A stretch of 64,000 nt of DNA from Paralichthys olivaceus (Eukaryota > Chordata > Actinopteri > Pleuronectiformes > Paralichthyidae): positions 26,425,501 through 26,489,500 of the forward strand of contig NC_091100.1 in NCBI RefSeq assembly GCF_024713975.1. Reading direction: 5' to 3'. The notes under the pieces were generated by a model. It had not been told where the DNA came from. It made no database searches and saw only the letters and a list, made by a program, of their open reading frames with translations. Below, piece by piece: positions 12,301-23,100 of the stretch. The translations under genes were made by a program, and so were the position numbers. Every line of letters begins with the position of its first letter. The stretch's first letter is position 1.

Positions 12301-15300
12301 TCACCTGCAGGACAGGAAGTAATCGAGGGAGAAAACAAGACGACAACGAAGCTGAATTTATCTGCAATTCAGTTTAGTTTTAGTTAGTTTTGCATTGTTC
12401 ATTGTAGTTTTTATTTATTTTAGTTTTTTTGTAATCGTTGTTTTTAATTTTTTCATTGCTAGTTTTAGTTTTCGTTAACTATAATAACCCTGATATAGAA
12501 GACACCGCATGTTTTCTTCTTCGAAGTCTAAGAATTTGGTTGTATTACAAACAAGGCTTTGAGCAGCACAAACAAAATTCAGTTTACCTCCAATTTAGTC
12601 TGGCCATCCCTCCACCTTACATATACTTTCAGTTTTTGAAGCGGATTGTCAGATTACCATGGATTTTACTGTTGATATACATCATCGTCATTTCCAGCAA
12701 TCCGGACATTTTCACTTGTAAGAAATGAATTAAAAACAGCTTAAAGACTGTACTTCTTAATAACAGTTGTAGTTTTATTTATTCTCATATATAAAAAAAA
12801 ACTAAATGTAGATACATACATACCTGTAATGTTATGCATAAATACATAACATTACAGGTGGAATCCATAAAAACGCACAGGGGGGTTGAGGATGGCGTGT
12901 GAATGACAATGTCAAATGGAGCAGATGTTATTATTGGCTAATTATTAATATTAGCAAAAATAATTATTAATATTCATCATATCCTAAATGAAAATTGATA
13001 ATTGCAGGGCAACGCCCTATTATCAAGGACCAACTATCAAACTGTAAATGAATCTCAATTAAGGCTACTGCACACAAGAGGGTGCAGCTACTGCAGCTAC
13101 GAGAACTCTATGGGGCCTGAGGGGGCGGGTAACAGTGCACATAGAGACTCCGCTGCGGTGTGTGTGTGCGCGCGCGTGCATGTGCGTCTGTGTGTGCGTG
13201 CGTGCGTGTGTGTGTGTGCGTGTGCCTTTCTCCCTCTCAACTGAAGTCTCGTGACTCGCTACAGTTTAAAAGTTGATTTGACGGTCGCCACAAAATTAAC
13301 ACTGATCATCACATAATCATCGATACTTTAATAAATGAGTTTAATGTTTATTCAGAGCAGCACATTCATCAGCCGTCAGGCTTGCTGTTGTCCTCTCCCT
13401 CTCTCTTCCTCTCTCTCCCACTCACAAACAAACAGTGTGATCGGATGTTTGTAAAAAAATCAGTCTGAGTAAAAACCACAATAGATGTGAGCATTTATTA
13501 CTTTATGTATTTTGTCTGTCAAATAATTTAAGTGTAAATAACACATTTAAGTGTACAGTACCTAAGAATAAAACTGTAAGGGGAGACTGAGACAAAGATA
13601 AAGTAGAATGAGAAAACGTATCTTATTATCTGAAATTTATTAACGATTTCTTCATTGTTTATTTTGTATTATCCTCTACAAGCAAGTTGTCCATCTTTTA
13701 AATAGAATTGAAATGATTTAATAATAATTCACTTCCTGTCTCACCACGTTCCACTCTCCAATAGGCCACTTAATGTTGCAGAGTGATTATTAAGTTTGAC
13801 TCATGTCCAACAGAAATACTTGTCTTGTTGTGAAACCCAATGTAAAAACACTTGAACTGGAGGCAGCTAAAACTTGAAAGGGTTTATTTGCACGGTTTTA
13901 GCAAACGGGTTATAAACACACCTTAGCTCGGTCGGAGCGGAGTGTATTGGTTATACATATAGTCCAAATGTCCGATACATGTCCATCGTCACACTGCCCG
14001 TTGCATGTTTCATGTATCACGGTGTCACGGTGCTCTGCAGACTTCCCAAACTAAACGATACCTATGCAGTCAATAATATACAACTATGCATGTGCACTAA
14101 ACTGCACTACAGCATCTGGCTGTCATAAACCATAAGCCGTAAATTAGCACCTAAAGCGGAATATAATTAAATACTAGCAAAACACAATAAAATATATACT
14201 TTGACTGTATAAAAATAATTTAAAATATGACGTAGAATAATTTTAGAACACAAGTCAAACCAACTTTAACATTTCGTCACACACAAATGCAGGTTGCTTA
14301 GTGGATCCGCAGAGTCACTTTGAATCCAGAAACAAAAACAATCAAAATTATTACAGATTGTGCAAAACTAAAGTAGAATGCTAAAGAGTGCATGTGATAT
14401 GTCCTCTCACCATAAGGGTATTTTGTGTCGAGTCGATCAGCAGCAGACCGGGACCATGGCAGTAGGTCATCATCACAGCCATTTGGCATACCATTGTAAC
14501 CAATGCCAACTATCTTATTCTCCTGGTTCACTATACATGCCCCAACCTGCAAAGAAGAAGAAAGGTTCCACAATTCGGTCTGATTGTAAAAGGGATAGTT
14601 CACCGAAAAATGAAACTTCACTCATCTACTCACCACTATACTGACGGAGGGGTGGGTGCAGTGTTAGAGTCCACAACACACTCCTGGAGTCTCAGGGGTA
14701 AACACAGTTGCAACCAAATCCAATACAGTTGAAGAAGAGGTCACCTTGGCTGAAACACTGTTCACCCCTGAAACTCCTAAAGTGTTAAACACTTCACTTA
14801 CCCCTCCATCAGCATAGTAGTGAGTAGATAATGAGTGAATTTTCATTTTTCAGTGAACTATCCCTTTAATTTGCTCAAATCATTCAAAGTATCATACAGT
14901 ACACTGTCCAGTCATATTTCACATATTATTAATATTGGCCTTTATGATATGGACTGAAGATGTTTGTTTCAGATATGAGAGCTAGATTTTCTTCAAACGA
15001 ATCGTCCTGTTTATTTGCAATAATCACTTTCATTAGAGCATATGAGACTTGCTGGGTCTCAACTAAGCCACTGAATGGAATACAATTGTGTCTAACTATT
15101 AATATCATTATTATGGAAGTGTGACTTTTGGGATTTGAAAACATAAAGATGAACTCTTATTTTTTGTATATTTAATTTCCATCGTAAAGCCTTTCAGTAT
15201 TTGCTCTTGTACTTAAAGTTCCATTTGGTCTTTCTCCCTGAAGGACTGCTACTTCAACTACTTTTTAGTTTTATGTTTTCTCCTATTTTTCTACCTAATG

Positions 15301-17878
15301 TGTTTCATGCACCAAACACCAAAGCAAATTCCTTATGTTGAAAATCTACTTTGCAATAAATCTGATTCTGCTATAGTAGAGCAGAGCTGTTCTGAAAAAA
15401 CATAACCTGACAGCATAACCTTCATGTATCTCAGAGAAACAGATTCTACTACGGAAAGAAAGGACAACTATTATACATTTAACTCTCTCCTATATTTGCA
15501 TCAAGATCTAGACGTTTCTCAGTTTTACACATTCAAAAACTCACATACCTGCGAACTTGGGTCTTTGCTCCTTTGGGCTGAGAGAAAAGCTACAGCCATA
15601 AAGTACTCTGGCCATTCTAAGTAGTCATCTCTCTTCTTTGTTATACAGCTATTGAGAAACACACAGAAGAGAGAATGAAATTAAAAGGTTTTTTGATCTA
15701 AAACATTTTTTTAAGTTAAGCAACTTTTCTTTTACAGAATTTACAGCTTATTTTTTCTTAGCAGTAATTCCCTCAGTCTACACACCTTTCCAGGTACTTC
15801 ATTTGTATTTAACTTGTATTTTTATTTCCAACAAGATAGTCATAAGCACAGTCCATTCACAAACCCCATGGGCCTCTTTCGTGATTAACTCCTTAAGTTT
15901 TTGTTTTAATTTGAAAGTAAAACGTTCCAAAGAAAACTCTCTGCACCTGTATTATTATATTAATAATTCTAATTATTTTAGTAAATTGAAAGCATTTGCA
16001 ATATATTCCTGGTTAGCAGGTAAACACCGATAAAAGGGCATAAGATAACAAGGCCTTGTGCACACACAGAAACCACAGAAAAGGAAAAGAACATTAAGAA
16101 TGAAAATCTTAAGACAGTGGGGCACTGCAAAAAAACTTGAGGGACTGCTGCAGGAGCCCAGCAAGGTAGTATTTAGTAGTGTCAGCAGTGGATGTATTCA
16201 ACACAAAAGAAACATGAGATGCTGTTACACGTTCAGTGGATGCCGTATCAGGAGAAAGTTGTTAGTAATTGATAAAGTAGAAATTAAGGGTTTTTATCTC
16301 AAATCTGAAGCCAAAGAAGACATTGCCAAACATCAGAGAGAGAAGCTGACTGCTGGAAGGGAAAAGGTTTGCCTAACTGGACCAAGACATAGGGACCATC
16401 ATTGGAAACAGCATTCACAGACCTGGGCCCTGTGTCAGCCGTTGCATCTCCTGGGCACATCTTCCCCCTCAGAATCAGAAAGTAAGCACATTTTTTGGAA
16501 TTAACAGGCTACAATTGGATGAAACATTCTAACTAAAAGCTGTAGCGGTGAAACCAGGGAACATGTGACACGATTTATATGGAAACACCAGTGTGTAAAA
16601 CCTAAAGATGGGTGACTTTTCTTCAACATGTATGCACAAAGTTTGCATGCAAAATGTTATAATTTGCTTTTGTAGTATGGACCAAACATTAAATAATTCA
16701 AACAATCCAGAGAGGCGACGCCATTGTCACATGAGCTATACAAGGCACTGCATTACCCTCACCTCATCACAGTATGAACTATGTATTAAAACAAACCCAA
16801 CTGATCAACTATGAAAACATGAGCCAACTTTTTTATAATCTTTTTTTTTTAAATCAATAACCCTAACCCTGATTAAATTGCTAAGTTGTTCCAGCCCTTT
16901 TATTAATTATGAAATAGTATGGTCATTTAAATCCTATACTTTCAAATTTAAAGTTAAAACACAAAAACAGATTTTTTTTTATATGTATGTCCAAATGTGT
17001 GCAAGTGTGCGCTTGAGTGTGGATTCAGTGTTTACCCAATAATTAATCCTAAATAAGAAAACACTGGTATATGTTAGAATCTTCATAAAAAGGGCATAGG
17101 TGGGGTTTAAGCAGAAATCACTTCTTAAGAATGGTTGGTGAATGGGGCCCAATCACACTTTGCATGTATAATCTTCAAGAGAAGGTTGAACATCATACCA
17201 ACAGTATACAGCTGTTTCCAGCACAGAGGAAACAAGCCGTACTTTCATTTACTGAAATCTCGTGTACGTTCTTTAGGGTTTGTGCCTGAGCTTTGCAGAG
17301 AAAACGCTTTTGGCTCAATTTCGGCTTGGTTCAGGTTTGTCAGCATTCTCAGTCGCTTTTTGACTTGTGACTATTTAAAGACAAACACCCAGTTCCAGTG
17401 TCAACACCAGCATGTGTAAAGAGATCTCGAGAAAATATTATTGAATCTGCTGTAATCATATTAAACTTCTGGGGGAGAATTCACACACCAAACATTTGAT
17501 TTGCATACAAATGTGATGGATTGTTATAGATTCATTTAACAAACACGTGAAACACAACTAACGTGACAGAATTACTGTTCTGCACACGTAGTACTGAGGC
17601 TTCAACTAATAATACTTTAAATTCCTTCTTGCCTGTAATTATTTTGTAGTTTCACATTTTTTGTAGGACCTACACTTTAAATATTCTACCTTCACTGTCC
17701 ACCACTGTCACAAACTACTAATCCAACTGCTGTCAGGACACTAATCTAAACATGTGCACTGTTTGTATGTTAATAAATGCATGTATGTACGCACAATAGC
17801 AGCTGCACAAACTTTGTGTCAAGTTAAAACTAGTTACCCGTCCATGTGAGCAGACTTCGGCTGCGGAATTTCGTCCAT
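9373..17878 (-). CDS. dctd: Deoxycytidylate (dCMP) deaminase, complete
   Basis: Six exons on the - strand, all GT/AG and in phase: 17838-17878, 15549-15648, 14411-14546, 11864-11980, 10332-10428 and 9373-9469. They encode 195 residues, against 178 as remembered for human; the extra length is in the N-terminus. The enzyme converts dCMP to dUMP for thymidylate synthesis in the cytosol and is activated by dCTP and inhibited by dTTP. Visible features are [40 protein letters not shown], the zinc/catalytic pair H95-A-E97 and P-C121-N-E-C124. The start ATG at 17878 is the first in frame and sits in a CpG-rich promoter. The gene lies tail to tail with tenm3. No frame break is seen; position 160 is Asp where I would expect Gly. 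Confidence 0.95.
10985..11860. other. dctd intron 4, no further gene
   Basis: The intron between coding exons 4 and 5 contains a (TC)n tract at about 11249-11281 and otherwise unique sequence. Open frames on both strands here have no family features. Confidence 0.5.
11864..11980 (-). CDS. dctd: dctd coding exon 4 with the zinc site
   Basis: This 117-base exon carries both halves of the cytidine-deaminase-fold active site: [10 protein letters not shown] (zinc ligand His95 and proton-shuttle Glu97) and [13 protein letters not shown] (zinc ligands Cys121 and Cys124). The acceptor is ctacag and the donor GTGAGT. A MITE starts 44 bases upstream of its acceptor. Confidence 0.95.
12025..12491. mobile_element. 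AT-rich MITE-like element (AGGGTTATTATAGTT ends)
   Basis: The element is rich in TTTTAGTTT phrases. It ends in ataataaccct on the right, and its left end aggttattagagtt is an imperfect inverted copy, giving terminal inverted repeats of about 15 bases. No transposase frame is present. It resembles a common teleost dispersed repeat; the superfamily is not assigned. It lies in dctd intron 3, 44 bases upstream of the exon 4 acceptor. Confidence 0.55.
13158..13226. repeat. GT/GC-rich simple repeat
   Basis: Alternating purine-pyrimidine tract (tgtgtgtgcgcgcgcgtgca and following) inside dctd intron 3. Such sequence can adopt Z-DNA; nothing else is visible in the tract. Confidence 0.8.
13240..14400. 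other. dctd intron 3, remainder
   Basis: AT-rich intron sequence with short pyrimidine-rich tracts near 13391-13430. I see no gene or recognised mobile element. Confidence 0.5.
14586..14869. mobile_element. MITE family B, copy 1 (AAAGGGATAGTTCAC ends)
   Basis: Terminal inverted repeats read aaagggatagttcaccgaaaaa on the left and tttttcagtgaactatccctt on the right, the right end followed by TTAA. The interior is itself an imperfect palindrome (ggaggggtgggtgcagtgtt against aacacttcacttacccctcc). No coding capacity. It matches 37680-37925 and 49974-50136. It lies in dctd intron 2, starting 39 bases upstream of the exon 3 acceptor. Confidence 0.8.
15700..17830. other. dctd intron 1
   Basis: The intron between the first two coding exons shows no recognised element. 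An open frame at 16058-16504 (+) has no similarity I can name and biased composition; I treat it as chance. Confidence 0.5.
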
Positions 17879-18330
17879 ACTCTCCCAGACACGGGGTTGT
17901 TCGCTTCACTCTGCACGGTGGTTGGACTGATGGATGGAAAATACCGCGACTGCAAACTACACCTCAACCCGGAAGACGACTTCTTTCTTTTTTGACTCCA
18001 CCTTTTTAAACCAGCTTTATTAACATCGTTGAGATTTTACTGCAACACCGGACGCTGTAGTTTCAGGAACGCATTTCTCGGACGCTGGATTTCGTGACAC
18101 TGCCCCCTAACGTCCGCCCGTATCCACACCTGGACGGTGCACGTGGAAGCGGCTCACAGCCGGTAACAACCCGTGTCCCTCTCTGGAGCGCGGAGATCCC
18201 ACAGCAGAGCCTGAACCATATACAGTCTATGGCCTGAACACACGGATCTTTACGACCCGCGAACTCAAACAGCTACATTTCAATGAATCACAAAGTGGAT
18301 TTAGCGTGAGAAGGAGCACGCGCCTTCTTC
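17879..18330 (-). promoter_or_regulatory. dctd: CpG-rich promoter region of dctd
   Basis: CpG density rises sharply against an AT-rich background, directly upstream of the dctd start. An ETS-type site (CCCGGAAG on the + strand, CTTCCGGG in gene direction) lies at 17968-17975. No TATA box is obvious, as expected for a housekeeping nucleotide-metabolism gene. The exact start site is not shown. Confidence 0.6.
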
Positions 18331-18349
18331 CGCTTTTCAAAATAAAACC

Positions 18350-18700
18350 TTAAAGGTACAGTGTTGAAATTTCATGTTGCAGCTGAACACCCCTCACCTC
18401 ACCCTCTCCTTCCAGACATGAAGAAGAAACTGTGGTAGACTTCAGTTGTCATAAAAATTAAAGAGGTGTTTAGTTTGTCCAGTCTGGACTAATGTAAAAA
18501 ACATGGCGGCCTCCATAGAGAGGACCCCCTCAATATAAATATAAAGTATTTAAATATAAAGGGACTTTTCTGGGTTAAAGAAAACTACAATTCATACATT
18601 TTAGATGAAATGAACTAGTGAAAACATCATGAGGATTATTCTACATTAAATTTCTGCCAATAGTTCCCTTTCACCTAAATCTTACACACTGGACCTTTAA
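18350..18700 (+). mobile_element. MITE family A, copy 1
   Basis: The element is flanked by TTAA on both sides. Its left end is aggtacagtg, and its right end (ctaaatcttacacactggacct) is the inverted counterpart; other copies show the left arm best (ggtgcagtgtgtagaatttag at 40822). The body contains aaacatggcggc at 18499-18510. No coding capacity. TTAA targets are typical of piggyBac- and Kolobok-type transposons; the superfamily is an inference. Confidence 0.85.
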
Positions 18701-18719
18701 CAGATCAGATTACAGGGAT

Positions 18720-19380
18720 TTGAATTTTGATTTCCCACAGCTGTAAACTATAATCTACTCTGATCTCTTTCTTCCACAAGTAGTTTATGGGCCTTATATT
18801 TTAGATATTCATACATCTTTAACTACTTATATTAGGAAGTACTTTGATCCACTGCAATGTTATTCCTATTGAAAAAACATTCAGCCTATTATTTTAATTT
18901 GTTAGTTTACGATAATATATTTTTTACATGAGTACATCTCAAATTACTTTTCCAAATAGTATGAAGAACTTTTACTGTGTAGTTTGTAAATCCACTGCCA
19001 AAATCCCTTCTACCTAACAAAATTCCACCTATTCATTTAACGTTGATGTGGAATAAAATTATTTCTTAGTAGTTTATGAGGCTTATACCTTTCCACTTAG
19101 TGCTTCTTTAGTGTTGTTTTGGAGTACTGCCAAACAACCTACTAGAGAACAAAATTCAGCCGTATATTCCAATGTCAATCCAGTCCCAGAGATGGCATAC
19201 TTATACATGCAATATTTCCACCTCCACAGTGGCAGTCGGTCAATAGAAGGCCCTTGTGGAGAGTGTTTTATTTATTTTTTTGTTGAAAAATGTTAACATT
19301 AGCTGTGATAAATTATTTAAGTATTTATGTGTTTAAATTTCACAAAAGCATCGCAGCCGCCAAAATCTGTACAATCTCTT
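18720..19380. other. Intergenic stretch between dctd and cep44
   Basis: AT-rich sequence between dctd and cep44 promoter-distal DNA. No gene, RNA or recognised repeat is seen. Confidence 0.4.
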
Positions 19381-19549
19381 CTCCAACCTCCATTCGAGAG
19401 GAGAACTTTGGTTGAAAAACGGCAAATTAAAGGAATTGGACCCGATTAACCTGATAGCCAGCGAAAAAGGGCAAACGTACACCCGAAGATTTTCCCGTCA
19501 CTGCTACAGCAGAAAGGCTTGGCTAGCAGGATGTATAGAGTATGAGTCA

Positions 19550-19960
19550 CTAGATATCAAGCAGTATATGGCACCTCCTTGTCAGCACTCGTGCTGCAGC
19601 ATTTTGGACCAACTGGAGGCTTTTCACAGTCTTCCTGGGGCATCCTGATAATAAAGAGTTACAGTAATCCAGTCTCGAGGTAACAAATGTGATGACTAGT
19701 TTCTCAGCATTCTTCTGAGACAGGATGTTTTTATTTTTCATAATATTGCGCTGGTGGAAGAAAGCTGTCCTAGAGACTTGTTTTATATGTTGGTCAAATG
19801 ACATGTCCTGGTCAAACATACCAAGGTTCCTTACAGTGGAGCTGGAGGCCAAACTGACACCATCCAAGTTAACTATCTGGTCAGACAGTGATTCTCTGAG
19901 ATGTTTAGAGCCAATTACAACAACCTCAGTTTTGTCTGAAGTTAAAAGTAACTTTCACTG
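19550..19960 (-). mobile_element. L2-like LINE reverse-transcriptase fragment
   Basis: On the - strand it encodes VRNLGMFDQDMSFDQHIKQV, FFHQRNIMKNKNILSQKNAE and FVTSRLDYCNSLLSGCPRKT followed by LQLVQNAAARVLT. These are the hallmark blocks just after the RT catalytic core in teleost L2/CR1-type LINEs. One residue is missing near NLGMFD and the ends are truncated, so it is a dead fragment just beyond the cep44 3' end. Confidence 0.85.
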
Positions 19961-19994
19961 AAAGAAGTATGACACAGTTTTAAGGATATAGCAT

Positions 19995-20000
19995 TTTATT
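19995..20000 (-). terminator. Probable poly(A) signal of cep44
   Basis: TTTATT on the + strand, 200 bases past the cep44 stop on the - strand, is the first canonical AATAAA in gene direction. The L2 fragment begins just beyond it. Confidence 0.5.
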
Positions 20001-20199
20001 GTGGAGGGGTAATAGTGTACAAATCATCTACTTTAATCTCATCAGCTGAGGCCTTCGTCCCTGAATAAATGTTGATGGTGACAGTACCTTTCTTAAAATA
20101 ATTTCACTACATACAGGACTTTCTCATTTTGCCTAAAAAGTCCAGGTAGCTTGTTAGAAAAGCGACAAAGCAAGCTGTGTGTGTGTGTGCAATCATTTA

Positions 20200-23100
20200 T
20201 CACATGTTTGCAAATGTTGTGGAAGGTTGAGTGTTCTTCAACAAATTGGAGGTGCTCCTCAGCCTGCAGATTTCAGTCACAATCCCACATGAGAGAGAGA
20301 GAGAGGGGGATAGAGCGAAAGACAGACAGATGTGACTGGATGTAGCAATAACACTGATAAATAAAAATGCCTTATTGAAAAGGAATCTGTGGTATTATCT
20401 GTAGCTTTGTTTGGACTCAGAATCAGGGAGCACTACTATCTCATGATTGAAAAAGGAAGAACTTACATGTTGGTGATGCTCTCTAGCCTGTCTGTGAGGA
20501 CCTCCTGGACAAAGAGACAGGACAGAAAAGAAATCATGTTTCTACTCACAGAGAAATATAAGGCAGTTTGATCTCTACAGTATTATTTGTGCAAGGCCCC
20601 TGTGTGTAGTGTGTGGGGAAACACTGTCTAATGAGGCAATGAAGCTCTCAAAACTGCTTGGAACAAGAGGATCTAAGCACCAAGCAATTTAAGACATACC
20701 ACTTCAGTTTTTCGAGGAAGGACAGAAGCAGGTAGCGAAAGCTACCACATCAACAAATATGACTGTGCTGAGCTCCATACCTCATGGCTCAACGTATTGC
20801 TAATGCCAAGAAGCATTTCACTATTGGTGAAGAGTTGATCTTCCATGCTACTATATACATTTGGGAGAGATATTGAGGCACAATTGTTAGACTTTTTGAA
20901 TCTCCATGGAATGCAATTTAGATTGACAGATCCACCGATGTTGACAACAAGGCAATCCTGCTTGTATATATTTCACAAGTCTGTGGATGAGGACAGATCC
21001 AGAAAATGTAATTGATTCTACAGGTGTATACATAGATAGTGTTGCTGCCATGACTGGACGGCTGTCTGGTTTCACCCCCTCGCGTTGTGTGTAGCAGATG
21101 AATTATGTGTGCACGTGTTTTAATATGTGTCTCAAAAACTCTGAATACACGGAAAGGGAGAGACTCGGATCGAACCACTGAAACTATGGATAGGATGACC
21201 TGCCCTACCTCTTGAGCCGCAGCCGCCCAGTGTAGGGAACAACTAGTTTTGATGGCTAGGTCTTGTAAATGTGCTTTAGTAAGATACCTCACTTGATTAC
21301 ATCTTCTGTCACAGCTCATTTAAAAAAAAAAAAAAAAAAAACATAAATAACATTTGACAACAAGGTAATGTTTTCTACCATGAAATATCTGCTCTTGGTG
21401 GAAGATCAACTCCCCCTACACCTAACTTACAAAGTTTGATCTTAGAGGCATAGAGGCAGTCTATATTGGGTGGGCAAAATAAGGGTGTTTGCAAACCTAA
21501 AAGTACAGACAGTCCTTTGCTCTGTCTCACCTTTGAAGAATCAGGCGTGGTGCTGACGGTGCTGGATGATGGACATGGTTGTGCAGCCTTTACCTAAAGA
21601 AGAGAGGCGAAATAGCAAAGGGAAATGCATAATGAGAAGTGTAAATACATTGCATACATTTTATGTGAAATATGGTTGTTGAGGATTCATCTAAAAACTG
21701 GCTAGTGGTAGTTTCAATCAACACACATTTTACCACCTATTACTAAACTGTGCAAAAAAAACTGATACAGCTGATCAGATCATTTGTTTCCACAATAGTG
21801 TCAATAGTGACAATAGTTAGTTAACTGTAGTTATTTCTTAATTTCAAATCATTTAAATTTGCTTATATTTTCTAAACTAACATATAATAACATTTGTTAG
21901 AAATAGCTAATGACAACAGCAATCATACCAAGCCTGGTTCACAACAAAACTACTATTACTGCGGGACCAGTAGATGCATGGCTTATACCATACAAACAAA
22001 GCCATACTTTTATGTGAGGAAATACACTTGTTATATCAGTGCTAGTTCGGTGGAGCTAGCTTCGTCGCTAGTCACCTATAGTGCCCTCAAAAATGCTGAA
22101 CCGTGCATTACAGGGGAACCAAGATGACAGAAGGCTATGTTTGAAATGCAGACGGCATTCACCCCATGACGTTTTTGGTGCTGCCTTCACTACACAGAGT
22201 ACAACCAAGCTTAAGTCTCCTGGTGTACACAGGTTGCCTGTGTCCTGGAGCAGGCTGTTGAACTGTTTATAAAAACATTTTAATATTAATTACAGCTTCC
22301 TTTAGTCCTGACGTAATGGCACTCATCACCTGCATGTGTGCTTCCGCACAAGCGTAAAAATTCAGCCCAACACTATTAACCAAACATTCAAACTTCACTG
22401 CACTGCACTTGTCCTACCTGTGGATTGCTCAGTTCCAGTTTAGTTTCCAATAATAAGAGTCTGCTCATCAGATTTTCCCAGCTCGTGCTACATATGGTGA
22501 CAAATTCTTCTCCATTCTGGAATAAAGAATGGTAGATACAAAAAAATTGCATTCATAAAAGCTCTTTTTAGGTGCAATATCATATCTTATTAAATTGTCT
22601 TAGCACTCTCTCTAATAAAGGAAAAAATATATAAAATGGGAAAGAAATGGAAGATTGAAAGAAGTAGATTGTCTCATCAACCTTGTCTGTCTTTCTCCCT
22701 CGCTCAAGTTCCTCCAGGCGTTTCTCCAGAATCTTGAGCCTGTCTAGTCCAGACAGAGTATTTTTTAGCTGAGTTTCCATTGCTAAGAGCCGTCTATCCA
22801 CTTCAGACAACTAAAAGACAGAAAAGACCAGTGTTTTCTCCAGACATTTTGAAGGATAGGTAATAATCACCAAAAACCTAAATCTCAAGGCACAGAGAAT
22901 GGAAAAACGAAGTTGTCAGAAATTAAAAGCAGCAAGCAAAAAGCTTAACTCTTAATAAACACAAATATAGACATATTGTATTTTGTAATAATACTCTGTT
23001 ACCTAAGACCTTTGCAAAAACAGCACATCATGAACAAAGTAGGCAAAATGTATCATATATACACACACACATATAAGCTTTCATTAACTTTGAATAATTA

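Noticed and set aside
16058..16504. 148-codon open frame in dctd intron 1
   Set aside because: No family features, no splice context, biased Lys/Arg/Ser composition; likely chance.
21167..21222. Functional tRNA gene on the - strand
   Set aside because: Box A and B are present, but the stems do not pair well and the anticodon region is unclear; treated as a SINE head.
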